A stretch of DNA of 64,000 nucleotides from Collinsella sp. TF06-26 (GTDB lineage: Bacteria > Actinomycetota > Coriobacteriia > Coriobacteriales > Coriobacteriaceae): the NCBI RefSeq assembly GCF_002232035.1, contig NZ_NKXR01000004.1, positions 62,001 to 126,000 on the forward strand, read 5' to 3'. The notes beneath the pieces were generated by a model. It saw nothing but the letters and a program-made list of their open reading frames with translations. It did no database searches and was not told the DNA's origin. A program made the position numbers and the translations under genes. Position 1 is the first letter of the stretch. Each line of letters opens with the position of its first letter. Positions 12,376 through 21,618 of the stretch are shown in pieces.

Positions 12376-13752
12376 CTAGGCCCTCAACAGATAGCGTACC
12401 TCGTAGGGCGCAAGCTCAAGCGTGCCCGCAAGCTCAACCGCAGGTGCACCGTCGGTAAGCAGGTCGACAAAAGACCCATTGAGCTCGCCGGCGCCAAAGG
12501 CGTAAGGCTCGTCCACGGCATTCACCGCCACGAGTACCGTCGCGCCGTCGCAGGCGCGCTCGAACAGCAGCTGCTTGTTCTGGATCACCACGTTGCGATA
12601 GGCACCGTAGTTGAGAGCACGGGCCGCCGCGTCGTCGGCCGAGCGAAGGTGCGTGAGCTGCGTGACGAACGCCGTCAGCTCGTTGGGCGCAGGCTCATCG
12701 AGCGCAGGTCGCAGCGCCCAGTCACCATCGGGGCCGCCCTTTTCGCCGGCAATCCCCCACTCGCTGCCATAGTAGACGCATGGGATGCCCGGCATGCCAA
12801 AGAGCATGCCGTAGGCGGGGCGCAGGCAGGACTTGTCCGTCAGGATACTCGCCAGGCGCGGCACGTCATGGTTGTCGACAAACGACAGCAGATGCTTGCC
12901 GCGATAAATGCACCACGGGTCACCACCAAACTGGCGATGCAGCGAGTGGGCAATCTCGAACATGTTGACCGAGTTAAAGCTGGAGTACAGACCCTTGTAG
13001 CACTCATAGTTGGTGCAGGTGTCGAGCATCTCGTCGTTGACGATCTGGTTGTAGTCGCCGTGGAGCGTCTCGCCGATCAGCACAAAGTCGGGCTTGAGCT
13101 CACGGGCAAAGCTATGCAAACGACGCATGAAGTCGCGGTCGAGCATATAGGCAACATCCAAGCGCAGGCCATCGACACCAAAGTCATCGGCCCAACGGCG
13201 CACGGACTCGAGCAGGTAATCGACCACGGCGGGGTTTTGCAGGTTGAGCTTCACAAGCTCAAAATGGCCCTCCCAGCCCTCGTACCAAAAGCCGTCGCCG
13301 TAGCACGAGTCGCCGTCAAAGCTGATGTGAAACCAATCCTTGTAGGGCGAGTCCCACTTGCGCTCTTGCACATCGCGGAAGGCCCAAAAGCCACGACCGA
13401 CGTGGTTGAAGACGGCGTCGAGCACCACGCGGATGCCGTGGGCATGCAGCGTGTCGCATACGGCGGCAAAGTCGGCATCCCCACCCAAGCGACGGTCGAT
13501 ATGGCGCAGGCTGCGCGTGTCGTAGCCATGGCTATCGGACTCGAGCGGCGGATTGATGAGCACGGCGCCAACGCCGAGTTCCTGCAGGTAGTCGGCCCAT
13601 TGGGCGATCTTCATGATGGGCGCATCGGGGTTGGGCGCAGCGTTGGCAGCCTGGGCGAGTTCATCCTCGGCAACGGGGGCGGCGTTTTCGCGCGGAGCTC
13701 CGCAAAAGCCCAGCGGATAGATCTGATAGAACGTCGTCTCGTATGCCCACAT
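12376..13752 (-). CDS. GH13 alpha-amylase family glycosidase
   Basis: A 458-residue cytoplasmic glycoside hydrolase (no signal peptide). The GH13 regions are present: DAVFNH (112-117), GLRLDVAY with nucleophile D199, LIGETL with acid/base E228, and FVDNHD with D296. The domain pattern (barrel plus a beta-domain from about residue 385) fits maltodextrin- or cyclomaltodextrin-degrading enzymes rather than secreted amylases. Ribosome site GGGAGG is 8 nt before the ATG. Confidence 0.88.
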   Translation of the reverse strand: MWAYETTFYQIYPLGFCGAPRENAAPVAEDELAQAANAAPNPDAPIMKIAQWADYLQELGVGAVLINPPLESDSHGYDTRSLRHIDRRLGGDADFAAVCDTLHAHGIRVVLDAVFNHVGRGFWAFRDVQERKWDSPYKDWFHISFDGDSCYGDGFWYEGWEGHFELVKLNLQNPAVVDYLLESVRRWADDFGVDGLRLDVAYMLDRDFMRRLHSFARELKPDFVLIGETLHGDYNQIVNDEMLDTCTNYECYKGLYSSFNSVNMFEIAHSLHRQFGGDPWCIYRGKHLLSFVDNHDVPRLASILTDKSCLRPAYGMLFGMPGIPCVYYGSEWGIAGEKGGPDGDWALRPALDEPAPNELTAFVTQLTHLRSADDAAARALNYGAYRNVVIQNKQLLFERACDGATVLVAVNAVDEPYAFGAGELNGSFVDLLTDGAPAVELAGTLELAPYEVRYLLRA

Positions 13753-13823
13753 AGCAACCTCCCGGTAAGCTCAACACAACGACATCCATTGTATGCCCGG
13801 CTTGTATCCTCTCCCCCAAAATA

Positions 13824-13890
13824 AGTTGCGGTGAAATAGTTCCCGCTTGGGCCTTCAGAGACCTTAAACAGGAACTATTCCACCGCAACT
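13824..13890. repeat. Inverted repeat with 20-bp arms
   Basis: Arms 13824-13843 and 13871-13890 (AGTTGCGGTGaAATAGTTCC and its complement) match at 19 of 20 bases around a 27-nt loop. It lies between two minus-strand genes (MFS exporter and amylase) without a T-run, so it looks more like a dispersed palindromic repeat than a plain terminator. Confidence 0.75.
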
Positions 13891-13905
13891 GATGAGGGGA
13901 TGTGG

Positions 13906-15102
13906 TTAGGCGACAGGCTTTGCGCGGCGTATGGCTGGGAACAGAACGGTGATGGCGAGGATGACGCCCACGACGGTAATCGCCCCGCCCGCAAAGCCAA
14001 TCCAAGCGATACCGGGACCCGAAACCACGGCGCCGCCGATTGCGGTGCCCGTGCCGATACCGAGGTTAAACAGGCCCGAGAAGATCGACATGGCGACAGC
14101 CGACGAATCCGCCGGCGTGTACTTGATGAGCTCGGCCTGAAACGCCACGTTAAAGGCCGTGGAGCAGCAGCCCCATAGCGCGCAAACAGCGAGAACGGCG
14201 ACGAGCGACGGTGCAACCGGACCCATGAGCAGCAGAGCCACCGGCACGCCGGAGAGCGTAATAGCCAAGAACGGGAACCGGTGCCCATCAAACAGTCGGC
14301 CGAACAGCCAGCTGCCCACCAGGCCGGAGCAGCCGAACGCCGTCAGCGTCATGGTAATAGCACTTGCGTCGACGTGCGCGACCTGTGCCAGGAAGGGCTC
14401 GATATAGCTGTAGCCTGCGTAATAGCCGGTCGCCATAAAGACCGTGACCGCATAGAGCGCGATCAGGAACGGATTCTTGAGCAGCTCGGGCAGCTGCTTA
14501 ACGGTAAAGCGCTCGCCCACCGGCATGGCCGGGAACACCGCGGCCTGGTAGACGACCGCGACAGCCGAGAGGGCACCGACCACGGCGAATGTCATGCGCC
14601 AGCCCACGGCCAGTCCGATGGCGCGACCGATCGGCAGGCCAAAGATCTGCGCGATGGACGAGCCCGTAGCGATCATGCTGATGGCGAGCGCCCCGTGGCG
14701 GGCGTCGACCAGGCGCGAGGCCATGATCGAGGCGACTGACCAGAACACGGCATGCGCGCAGGCGACCACCAGACGCGCGCAAACCAAAATGGGATATGTC
14801 GGTGCCACAGCGGACAGGAACTGGCCGAGCGAAAACACGGCCAAAACGCCCAGCAGCATCCGCTTGAACTCAAAGCGCGAGGCAAACACCATAAGCGGCA
14901 GCGACAGCAGCATGACGCCCCAGGCATAGACCGAGATCATGATGCCTGCCTGGGCCTCGGTGAGCGAGAACGACGCGGCGATATCAGTCAGAAGGCCGAT
15001 GGGCATGAACTCCGACGTGTTGAATACGAACGCGCAGCAGGCGAGCCCGATAAGCGGGAGCCACTGCTTGAGTGAGATGCCATCTTGTCTTGCCTGAGCC
15101 AT
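13906..15102 (-). CDS. MFS transporter, DHA1 family (SotB/AraJ-like exporter)
   Basis: A 398-residue membrane protein with about 12 hydrophobic segments. The opening LKQWLPLIGLACCAFVFNTSEFMPIGLL and the second-helix region match drug/sugar efflux permeases of the DHA1 group, including the loop after helix 2 (ASRFEFKRML). Substrate unknown; sugar or small-drug export is most likely. RBS GGAGAGG precedes the ATG. Monocistronic by position, between feoAB and the amylase gene. Confidence 0.85.
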   Translation of the reverse strand: MAQARQDGISLKQWLPLIGLACCAFVFNTSEFMPIGLLTDIAASFSLTEAQAGIMISVYAWGVMLLSLPLMVFASRFEFKRMLLGVLAVFSLGQFLSAVAPTYPILVCARLVVACAHAVFWSVASIMASRLVDARHGALAISMIATGSSIAQIFGLPIGRAIGLAVGWRMTFAVVGALSAVAVVYQAAVFPAMPVGERFTVKQLPELLKNPFLIALYAVTVFMATGYYAGYSYIEPFLAQVAHVDASAITMTLTAFGCSGLVGSWLFGRLFDGHRFPFLAITLSGVPVALLLMGPVAPSLVAVLAVCALWGCCSTAFNVAFQAELIKYTPADSSAVAMSIFSGLFNLGIGTGTAIGGAVVSGPGIAWIGFAGGAITVVGVILAITVLFPAIRRAKPVA

Positions 15103-15148
15103 GTAGAAACCTCTCCGATTGTCTTGAGCGGTGGGCGATTATATAGCA

Positions 15149-15185
15149 ACGGCCCTGCATCCGTCAGCAACAGATGCGGGGCCGT
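15149..15185 (-). terminator. Hairpin after feoAB
   Basis: Arms ACGGCCCTGCATC (15149-15161) and its near complement (15173-15185) form a 13-bp stem about 40 nt after the FeoAB stop. The T-run is poor, so termination strength is uncertain. Confidence 0.5.
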
Positions 15186-15225
15186 AATCAACTCAATACA
15201 CAGAGGTTGCGCCATCAATAAATAA

Positions 15226-17586
15226 CTAAGCCAGCCCCAGCAATATGCCCGCCGAATGCACGACAAACGCCACGATCCAGGCGACCGTCACCTGAAACGC
15301 GAACACGGCAACGGCATAGCGCGCGCCCAACTCGCTCTTGACGGCGCCGATGGACGCCACGCAGGGCGGGTACAGCAGCGTAAAGACCAGAAACACGTAG
15401 GCAGTAAACGGCGAAAACATAGTCGACAGTGCCGCGGGCGACGTCGCGCCCAAAAGCACCGTGAGGGTCGAGATGACGCTCTCCTTGGCGATAAGTCCCG
15501 TGACGAGTGCCGTCGAGGCGCGCCAGTCGCCAAAGCCGAGCGGCGCCAGCAGCGGAGCGATGATGCTACCCAGACCGGCAAGCAAGCTTTGCGACTGATC
15601 GGCGACCACATTAAAGCGAATGTCGAACGTCTGAAGGAACCAGATGACCACCGTAGCGGCAAAGATAATGGTAAAGGCCTTGGTGATAAAGTCCTTGGCC
15701 TTATCCCATGCCAGCATCACCGTCGTCTTGACGCTCGGCAGGCGATAGTTGGGAAGCTCCATGATAAACGGTACCGGGTCGCCCTTAAACGCCGTTCGAT
15801 TGAGCACCAAAGCCGCGATGCAACCGACCGCAATGCCAATCAGATAGAGCGAGACCATGGCGGGTACCGTCGCCTGCGGGAAAAACGCCCCGCACAGCAG
15901 ACCGTAGACCGGCAACTTGGCCGAGCAGCTCATGAACGGCGTGAGCATAACCGTCATCTTGCGGTCGTGCTCGGACGGCAGCGTGCGGGTCGACATGATA
16001 GCCGGCACGGTGCAGCCAAAACCGACGAGCATGGGCACGAAGCTGCGGCCCGACAGGCCAAAGCGACGCAGCACCTTATCCATGACAAAGGCAACGCGCG
16101 CCATGTAGCCGGAGTCTTCCAGAATGGAGAGGAACAAGAAAAGCACGACGATAATCGGCAGGAAGGTCAGCACGCTGCCCACACCCGTAAGCACGCCGTC
16201 GACAGCCAGCGAGCGCACTACGTCGTTGGTGCCGAACGCCTTGAGGCCCGCATCGGCCGAGGCGATGATGGCAGCGATGCCGTCCTCCATGAGTCCCTGC
16301 AACGCCGCGCCGATCACGCCAAACGTCAGCCAAAAGACGAGGCCCATGATCACCAGGAACGCCGGGATGGCCGTATAGCGACCCGTCAGGATGCGGTCGA
16401 TCTTGACGGAGCGCACGTGCTCGCGGCTCTCGTGCGGCTTGACGACGCAACGCCCGCACACGTCGCCGATAAAGCTAAAGCGCATATCGGCCAGCGCGGA
16501 CAGGCGATCGGTGCCGGCCTCGCCCTCCATCTGGGTAATGATGTGCTCGATGGCGTCGAGTTCGTTGCGATCCAGGTGAAGCGACTCGGTTACCAGCTCG
16601 TCGCCCTCAACCAGCTTGGTCGCCGCAAAACGCACCGGAATATGCGCCGTCGCGGCATGGTCCTCGATAAGGTTGGCGATGCCGTGGATGCAGCGATGCA
16701 GCGCGCCGCCGTCCGGGCCATCGGGCGCGCAGAAGTCCAGGCGACCGGGACGCTCGCGGAACCGCGCCACGTGCAGAGCGTGTTCCACCAGCTCACCGAT
16801 GCCCTCGTTGCGGGCGGCGCTAATGGGGACAACAGGCACGCCCAACAGGCTCTCGAGCAGGTTGACGTCCACGGCGCCGCCGTTGGCCGTCACCTCGTCC
16901 ATCATGTTGAGCGCGATGACCATGGGGCGATCGAGCTCCATAAGCTGCAGCGTCAGGTACAGATTGCGCTCGATGTTGGTGGCGTCGATGATGTCGATGA
17001 TAGCGTCGGGGGTTTCGTCCAAGATGAATTGGCGGCTGACGATCTCTTCGCCCGTGTACGGCGACAGCGAATAGATGCCAGGCAGGTCGGTAACGCTCGC
17101 CTCGGGGTGGTTACGGATAGTGCCGTCCTTGCGGTCGACCGTCACGCCGGGAAAGTTACCGACATGCTGGTTGGAGCCCGTCAGCTGGTTGAATAACGTG
17201 GTCTTGCCGCAGTTTTGGTTGCCGGCGAGGGCAAAGTGCAGCGGCGCGCCCTCGGGCACGGCCGTCTTTGCCGCACGGGGCGAATACGTCCCTTCGCCCA
17301 GGGCCGGGTGATCCGTCGTGCCGATTGCGGCGTTAACGCGCGGGCCGGTATCGGTGTCGTGCACATCCACGAGCTCAATGCGTGCGGCATCGTCCTTGCG
17401 CAGCGTCAACTCGTAGCCGCGCAGGCGAATCTCGAGCGGATCACCCATGGGGGCATACTTCATCATGGTGACTTCGGTGCCCGGCGTTAGGCCCATGTCC
17501 AAAATATGCTGTCGGAGTGCCTGATCGTCCGATGCCACCGATGCGACAACGGCGTCCTTTCCAATCTCGAGTGTATCGAGCTTCAC
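15226..17586 (-). CDS. feoB: Ferrous iron transporter, FeoA-FeoB fusion
   Basis: Imports Fe(II) across the inner membrane. Residues 1-75 form a FeoA-like SH3 domain (MKLDTLEIGKDAVV...LRQHILDMGLTPGTEV), joined by a linker to the FeoB G-domain: G1 GNQNCGKTT (122-130), G3 DLPG (167-170), G4 NMMD (227-230). About ten membrane segments follow, with the two Gate cores (DSGYMARVAFVMD and VGFGCTVPAIM). Total 786 residues. The start is GTG behind AAAGGA. The fusion replaces a separate feoA gene, and no feoC is nearby. Confidence 0.95.
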   Translation of the reverse strand: MKLDTLEIGKDAVVASVASDDQALRQHILDMGLTPGTEVTMMKYAPMGDPLEIRLRGYELTLRKDDAARIELVDVHDTDTGPRVNAAIGTTDHPALGEGTYSPRAAKTAVPEGAPLHFALAGNQNCGKTTLFNQLTGSNQHVGNFPGVTVDRKDGTIRNHPEASVTDLPGIYSLSPYTGEEIVSRQFILDETPDAIIDIIDATNIERNLYLTLQLMELDRPMVIALNMMDEVTANGGAVDVNLLESLLGVPVVPISAARNEGIGELVEHALHVARFRERPGRLDFCAPDGPDGGALHRCIHGIANLIEDHAATAHIPVRFAATKLVEGDELVTESLHLDRNELDAIEHIITQMEGEAGTDRLSALADMRFSFIGDVCGRCVVKPHESREHVRSVKIDRILTGRYTAIPAFLVIMGLVFWLTFGVIGAALQGLMEDGIAAIIASADAGLKAFGTNDVVRSLAVDGVLTGVGSVLTFLPIIVVLFLFLSILEDSGYMARVAFVMDKVLRRFGLSGRSFVPMLVGFGCTVPAIMSTRTLPSEHDRKMTVMLTPFMSCSAKLPVYGLLCGAFFPQATVPAMVSLYLIGIAVGCIAALVLNRTAFKGDPVPFIMELPNYRLPSVKTTVMLAWDKAKDFITKAFTIIFAATVVIWFLQTFDIRFNVVADQSQSLLAGLGSIIAPLLAPLGFGDWRASTALVTGLIAKESVISTLTVLLGATSPAALSTMFSPFTAYVFLVFTLLYPPCVASIGAVKSELGARYAVAVFAFQVTVAWIVAFVVHSAGILLGLA

Positions 17587-17610
17587 GCGCTCATCCTTTC
17601 GTTAGACGCG

Positions 17611-17637
17611 GTTAACCGTTTACCGGGGCTAACCAAC
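17611..17637. promoter_or_regulatory. Possible DtxR/IdeR-type operator upstream of feoAB
   Basis: On the minus strand TTGGTTAGCCCCGG carries a near-perfect half of the DtxR consensus (TTAGGTTAGCC), followed by a CGGTTAACCG palindrome. It lies 25-50 nt before the FeoAB start. The second half-site is weak, so this is only a candidate iron-responsive site. Confidence 0.35.
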
Positions 17638-17707
17638 TCGTAACGACAAATGATAGCGCTCTGAACTATTATATAAAGTCAAATACCGATGTTTACCTGC
17701 GCAAACT

Positions 17708-18028
17708 TTATGCGGTGCGCCCCGAAAGCTCTTTACGCATACCGCTCAGCGAGATCGAAATGGAACCCGACCGCGCGGTAGCAGTGAGTCGATCACCCTC
17801 AACCGACCCCGTGCATGTAAAGGGCGCCTTGCCCATCAAGACGTGGGAGATAGTGCCCGAGAACTCAAAGAAATCGCCCTCAGCGCGGGCACCCGAGAGA
17901 GCGATATTGAGACCCCTGACGTTTAGTACTGCCCTAAGCGCGCCGTTCACCCCATGTGAAAACGTCACCTCGCCGCGTTTGCTCCCCACCGGCGTCTGGG
18001 CCAAAACCACATACGTACCCTCAAGCAT
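17708..18028 (-). CDS. Small conserved hypothetical protein
   Basis: A 106-residue protein not recognised. ATG at 18028 is chosen because GAGGAGGAG lies 5 nt upstream; a longer frame would run into the neighbouring gene. It starts MLEGTYVVLAQTPVGSKRGEV and is rich in beta-strand-like stretches with glycines (GTYVVL, GTISHVLMG, GSISISLSG), suggesting a small beta-barrel or lipocalin-like fold. No signal peptide or membrane segment. It lies between the hydrolase and feoAB in the same direction. Confidence 0.6.
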   Translation of the reverse strand: MLEGTYVVLAQTPVGSKRGEVTFSHGVNGALRAVLNVRGLNIALSGARAEGDFFEFSGTISHVLMGKAPFTCTGSVEGDRLTATARSGSISISLSGMRKELSGRTA

Positions 18029-18075
18029 GGCTCCTCCTCTAAGCAGACTTTTTGAAACGGGCAAGTAGTCTACTT

Positions 18076-18975
18076 TTACATATGGCGCTCCAGGAAGCGG
18101 AAGGCCAGGCGGATCCAAGGACGGACTGCCACTTGCTTGTCCTCGTTGTCGATCGCGGTATTGGCGTTGCCGAGCGAAAGGCCGTGGCCACCCTGGTCAA
18201 AGACGTGCATCTCGCATGCGACCCCTTCCTCGGCCATGCGCTGCGCAAACGGATAGACCTGCGCAATCGGCGCCGTCTTGTCGTCCGAAACGCCCCACAC
18301 AAAGGTCGGGGGCATCTGGCGCGAAACGTGCGTGGTAGGGCAAATGTCGGCCGGGTGCTCATCGGTCGCCTCGCCGCCCGTCACCATCGACAGATAGTCG
18401 TTGAGCAAATCGCGCCCCGTCTTGCCACCCGTCTTGGGCACGCGCAGGTCGATGCGCGGGTCGCGCGTCTGCATATCGCGCACATAGTCAAGGTCGAGCA
18501 ACGGATAGCCCAGCACCACGGCGTCGGGACGAATATCCTCCGGACGAGCCCCGGCAAGGCCCGCGAAAGGTCCGGTCTTCCACTGCGTTGCCAACGAGGC
18601 GCAGATCATGCCGCCCGCCGAGAAACCCACGATGCACACGCGCTTGGGATCGACATGCCACTCGTCGGCGTTGGCGCGCACGGTAGCGACCATCTTGGCG
18701 AGGTCCGCCTGCGGGTGCGGAAAGCTCACGTCGCCCGTGGCGCTCGTCACATAGTTGAGCACAAAGGCCTGGTAGCCGCGGTCCAAAAACGCAAACGCCA
18801 CCGGGTCCTGCTCGTGCGGAGCGATATGCGTAAACCCGCCTCCGCCGCAGATGATCACCGCGGGGCGGCGGCCATTGGGCTTGTCGGGCAGCGGCTCGGC
18901 ACCCAGATACGTAAACGTCGCCGGATAATCCTCGGTAGGCTCCTCGCCCCACAGCGCATGGTTCTCAATAATCAT
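18076..18975 (-). CDS. Alpha/beta hydrolase (acetylesterase, BD-FAE-like)
   Basis: A 299-residue cytoplasmic hydrolase. The oxyanion motif CGGGGFTHIAPHE (about 46-58), nucleophile elbow GFSAGG, acid in WGVSDDKTAP and base in QGGHGLSLG are in the order of xylan/acetyl esterases. It likely removes acetyl or other short acyl groups from sugars. ATG at 18975 is preceded by GGAGGGAG; the open frame extends far upstream only because it overlaps the opposite-strand EIIA gene. Confidence 0.85.
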   Translation of the reverse strand: MIIENHALWGEEPTEDYPATFTYLGAEPLPDKPNGRRPAVIICGGGGFTHIAPHEQDPVAFAFLDRGYQAFVLNYVTSATGDVSFPHPQADLAKMVATVRANADEWHVDPKRVCIVGFSAGGMICASLATQWKTGPFAGLAGARPEDIRPDAVVLGYPLLDLDYVRDMQTRDPRIDLRVPKTGGKTGRDLLNDYLSMVTGGEATDEHPADICPTTHVSRQMPPTFVWGVSDDKTAPIAQVYPFAQRMAEEGVACEMHVFDQGGHGLSLGNANTAIDNEDKQVAVRPWIRLAFRFLERHM

Positions 18976-19101
18976 AGGTGCTCCCTCCGTGCGATTCGTG
19001 CGCACTCGTTTTTCGCACCTTAGCGTACCCCACTTGAGCCCGCGGCGCAGAAACACCCCCGCAATAAGTTGGCCTTCAACTGATATATCACAAAATCGCT
19101 G

Positions 19102-19171
19102 TTCAGAGGTATCGTTGGACAGCGTAAAATAGGAGCGCTGACCGTGCTGGGAAACACGTACGAAACGTTTC
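19102..19171 (+). promoter_or_regulatory. Promoter and LacI-type operator for the EIIA gene
   Basis: TTCAGA (19102-19107) and TAAAAT (19125-19130) are 17 nt apart. About 30 nt downstream lies the perfect palindrome GAAACGTTTC (19162-19171), the core of many LacI/GalR-family operators, flanked by a wider GGAAAC...GTTTCC symmetry. The arrangement suggests repression by a sugar-responsive LacI-family protein not encoded in this window. Confidence 0.4.
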
Positions 19172-19221
19172 CGGCAAACCACACGCGTGCAACATGCGCG
19201 CCTGATACGTTGGAGGCATCT

Positions 19222-19785
19222 ATGGGTCTGCTCGATTCGCTCAAGTCCACGTTCACTTCGTCGGGCGAGGCGTCCGTTCCGCCCGCAGCAAGCTTCGCCA
19301 CCCGCGAAGGCGTCATCTACGCTCCTGTCAACGGCGTGCTCGTCAATCTGAGTGAGGTTCCCGACGAGACCATCGCCTCGGGCATGCTCGGCCAGGGCTA
19401 CGGCATCGAGCCCATTACCGGCACCATTTACGCCCCCGCTAACGGCCGTATCGGCGCCACCACCGTCACCAACCACTCCATCGGCATGATCACCGAGGAC
19501 GGTCTTCGCGTGTTCATCCATGTTGGCCTGGGCACCGTGGAAATGAACGGCAAGGGTTTTGCCCGCTTTGTCGAGATGGGTGACACGGTCAAGGCCGGCC
19601 AGCCGCTCATCAGCTTCGATCGCGAGGCCATCAAGGCCGCCGGCCACGAGGACATCGTGACCGTCATCATCTCCGAGCTCGATCGTCTTAAGAGCATCGA
19701 CCATGTCGGCGAGTCCGGAACGCTTATCGGCGGCAACCCGCTCGTCAAGCTGGGCGACCCGCTGCTGGTAGCCAAGACCAAGTAG
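19222..19785 (+). CDS. PTS glucose-type IIA component
   Basis: A 187-residue EIIA(Glc)-family phosphocarrier. ATG at 19222 follows TTGGAGG. The phosphorylated histidine is H100 in VFIHVGLGTVEMNGKGF, with the partner histidine H85 in NHSIGMI. It would accept phosphate from HPr and pass it to an EIIB domain. No EIIB or EIIC gene is nearby, so it serves permeases encoded elsewhere or acts as a regulator. The N-terminal 20 residues are variable. Confidence 0.93.
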   Translation: MGLLDSLKSTFTSSGEASVPPAASFATREGVIYAPVNGVLVNLSEVPDETIASGMLGQGYGIEPITGTIYAPANGRIGATTVTNHSIGMITEDGLRVFIHVGLGTVEMNGKGFARFVEMGDTVKAGQPLISFDREAIKAAGHEDIVTVIISELDRLKSIDHVGESGTLIGGNPLVKLGDPLLVAKTK

Positions 19786-19820
19786 CCAGGCCCCGCGCCA
19801 CACAGCCAAAAGGCAACACG

Positions 19821-19860
19821 AAAAGCGCCCACGAGCATTTGCCGTGGGCGCTTTTCGTTT
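19821..19860 (+). terminator. Terminator of the EIIA gene
   Basis: Perfect 13-bp stem AAAAGCGCCCACG / CGTGGGCGCTTTT with a 9-nt loop, followed by CGTTT. The symmetric A and T runs allow function on both strands. Confidence 0.85.
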
Positions 19861-19965
19861 GAAAAACCATCCCGCCAATGCCTTATCTGTATAGCCCAAA
19901 TGAGCCGAGCTGCTAGAATATCGAACTATATGGATAACTATCATTCAACCGTTATGGGAGGATAC

Positions 19966-21369
19966 GTGAACCGCACCAAAATCGCGCAGCTTTACGCCGA
20001 TGCCGAGTCGCTTGGCGGCCAGACCGTCACCGTCGCCGGCTGGGTCAAGTCCATCCGCGACATGAAGAACTTTGGCTTTGTTACGCTCAACGACGGCAGC
20101 TGCTTCCGCGACCTGCAGGTCGTCATGAACCGCGAGGCACTCGACAACTACGACGAGATCGCCCATCAAAACGTCTCGGCCGCACTCATTTGCACCGGCA
20201 CCGTCAAGCTGACCCCCGATGCGCCCCAGCCCTTCGAGCTTTCTGCCACCTCCATCGAGGTCGAGGGCGTCAGCGCCCCGGATTACCCGCTGCAGAAGAA
20301 GCGCGCAACCGTCGAGTTCCTGCGCACCCAGCAGCACCTGCGCCCGCGCACCAACCTGTTCCGCGCCGTGTTCCGCATCCGTTCTGTCGCGGCTGCCGCC
20401 ATCCACCGCTTCTTCCAGGAGCAGGGCTTTGTCTACGTCAACACCCCCATCATCACCACGAGTGACTGCGAGGGCGCCGGCGAGATGTTCCGCGTGACCA
20501 CGCTCGACCCCAAAAATCCGCCCCTCACCGAGTCCGGCGAGGTCGACTGGAGCCAGGACTTCTTTGGCAAGCACGCGAGCCTTACCGTGTCCGGCCAGCT
20601 CAATGCCGAGAACTTTGCCATGGCCTTTGGCGACGTGTACACCTTTGGCCCCACCTTCCGCGCCGAAAACTCCAACACCACGCGCCACGCCGCCGAGTTT
20701 TGGATGATCGAGCCCGAGATGGCCTTTGCCGACCTGAACGACTACATGGATAACGCCGAGGCCATGCTCAAGTACGTCCTTAAGGACGTTATGGCCACCT
20801 GCCCCGACGAGCTCAATATGCTCAACAAGTTTGTGGACAAGGGTCTGCTCGAGCGCCTAGACCACGTGGCAAACTCCGACTTTGCCCGCGTTACCTACAC
20901 CGAGGCCGTCGAAATCCTGGAGCAGGCCGTCGCCGCCGGTCACAAGTTTGACTATCCCGTGAGCTGGGGCATCGACCTGCAAACCGAGCACGAGCGTTTC
21001 CTGACCGAGGAGCACTTTAAGCGCCCGACCTTCGTAACCGACTACCCGGCCGAGATCAAGGCGTTCTACATGCGCATGAACGAGGACGGCAAGACCGTCG
21101 CCGCCGCCGACTGCCTGGTGCCGGGTATCGGCGAGATTATCGGCGGCTCCCAGCGCGAGGAGCGCCTGGATCTGCTCGAGGCCCGCATCAAGGACCTGGG
21201 CATGAATCCCGAGCAGTACAAGTACTACCTTGACCTGCGCCGCTACGGTTCCTGCAAGCACGCCGGCTACGGCTTGGGCTTCGAGCGCTTGGTCATGTAT
21301 CTGACCGGCGTGGGCAACATCCGCGACGTCCTGCCGCACCCGCGCACCGTGGGCAACGCCGACTTCTAA
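19966..21369 (+). CDS. asnS: Asparaginyl-tRNA synthetase
   Basis: Class II synthetase charging tRNA-Asn, 467 residues from a GTG start at 19966 behind GGGAGG; upstream in-frame ATGs lack a ribosome site. Visible: N-terminal OB-fold ([21 protein letters not shown]), motif 2 region ([21 protein letters not shown]) and motif 3 ([13 protein letters not shown]). Presence of AsnRS means Asn-tRNA is made directly rather than only by amidation. It is monocistronic with a terminator. Confidence 0.96.
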   Translation: MNRTKIAQLYADAESLGGQTVTVAGWVKSIRDMKNFGFVTLNDGSCFRDLQVVMNREALDNYDEIAHQNVSAALICTGTVKLTPDAPQPFELSATSIEVEGVSAPDYPLQKKRATVEFLRTQQHLRPRTNLFRAVFRIRSVAAAAIHRFFQEQGFVYVNTPIITTSDCEGAGEMFRVTTLDPKNPPLTESGEVDWSQDFFGKHASLTVSGQLNAENFAMAFGDVYTFGPTFRAENSNTTRHAAEFWMIEPEMAFADLNDYMDNAEAMLKYVLKDVMATCPDELNMLNKFVDKGLLERLDHVANSDFARVTYTEAVEILEQAVAAGHKFDYPVSWGIDLQTEHERFLTEEHFKRPTFVTDYPAEIKAFYMRMNEDGKTVAAADCLVPGIGEIIGGSQREERLDLLEARIKDLGMNPEQYKYYLDLRRYGSCKHAGYGLGFERLVMYLTGVGNIRDVLPHPRTVGNADF

Positions 21370-21410
21370 TCGCCACAGCGCCACCAAACGCGTTCCAGCG
21401 CATCACGCCA

Positions 21411-21442
21411 GCGCCTCTCGGCAAGCCGAGGGGCGCTTTTTT
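21411..21442 (+). terminator. Terminator of asnS
   Basis: Stem GCGCCTCTCGG / CCGAGGGGCGC with a 4-nt loop followed by TTTTTT. Confidence 0.92.
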
Positions 21443-21618
21443 CAACAGTATCCGTCAAGCTTTTGGCAAGATTTTGGTCAGTTGGGCAGGGCTGTTGAAA
21501 ACTCGACCCGCCGCTTGCCGACGACTACCGACCGCCCGGAGCGTCCTGCACCCCTGGGAAAGCCCCGCGCCCTAGGCTCCATACCGTCGCCACCCAAAAC
21601 GGAAAGGACGTGGACGCC

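Noticed and set aside
18976-19944. N-terminal extension of the alpha/beta hydrolase to over 600 residues
   Set aside because: The extra part is antisense to the EIIA gene, and a good ribosome site with ATG exists at 18975.
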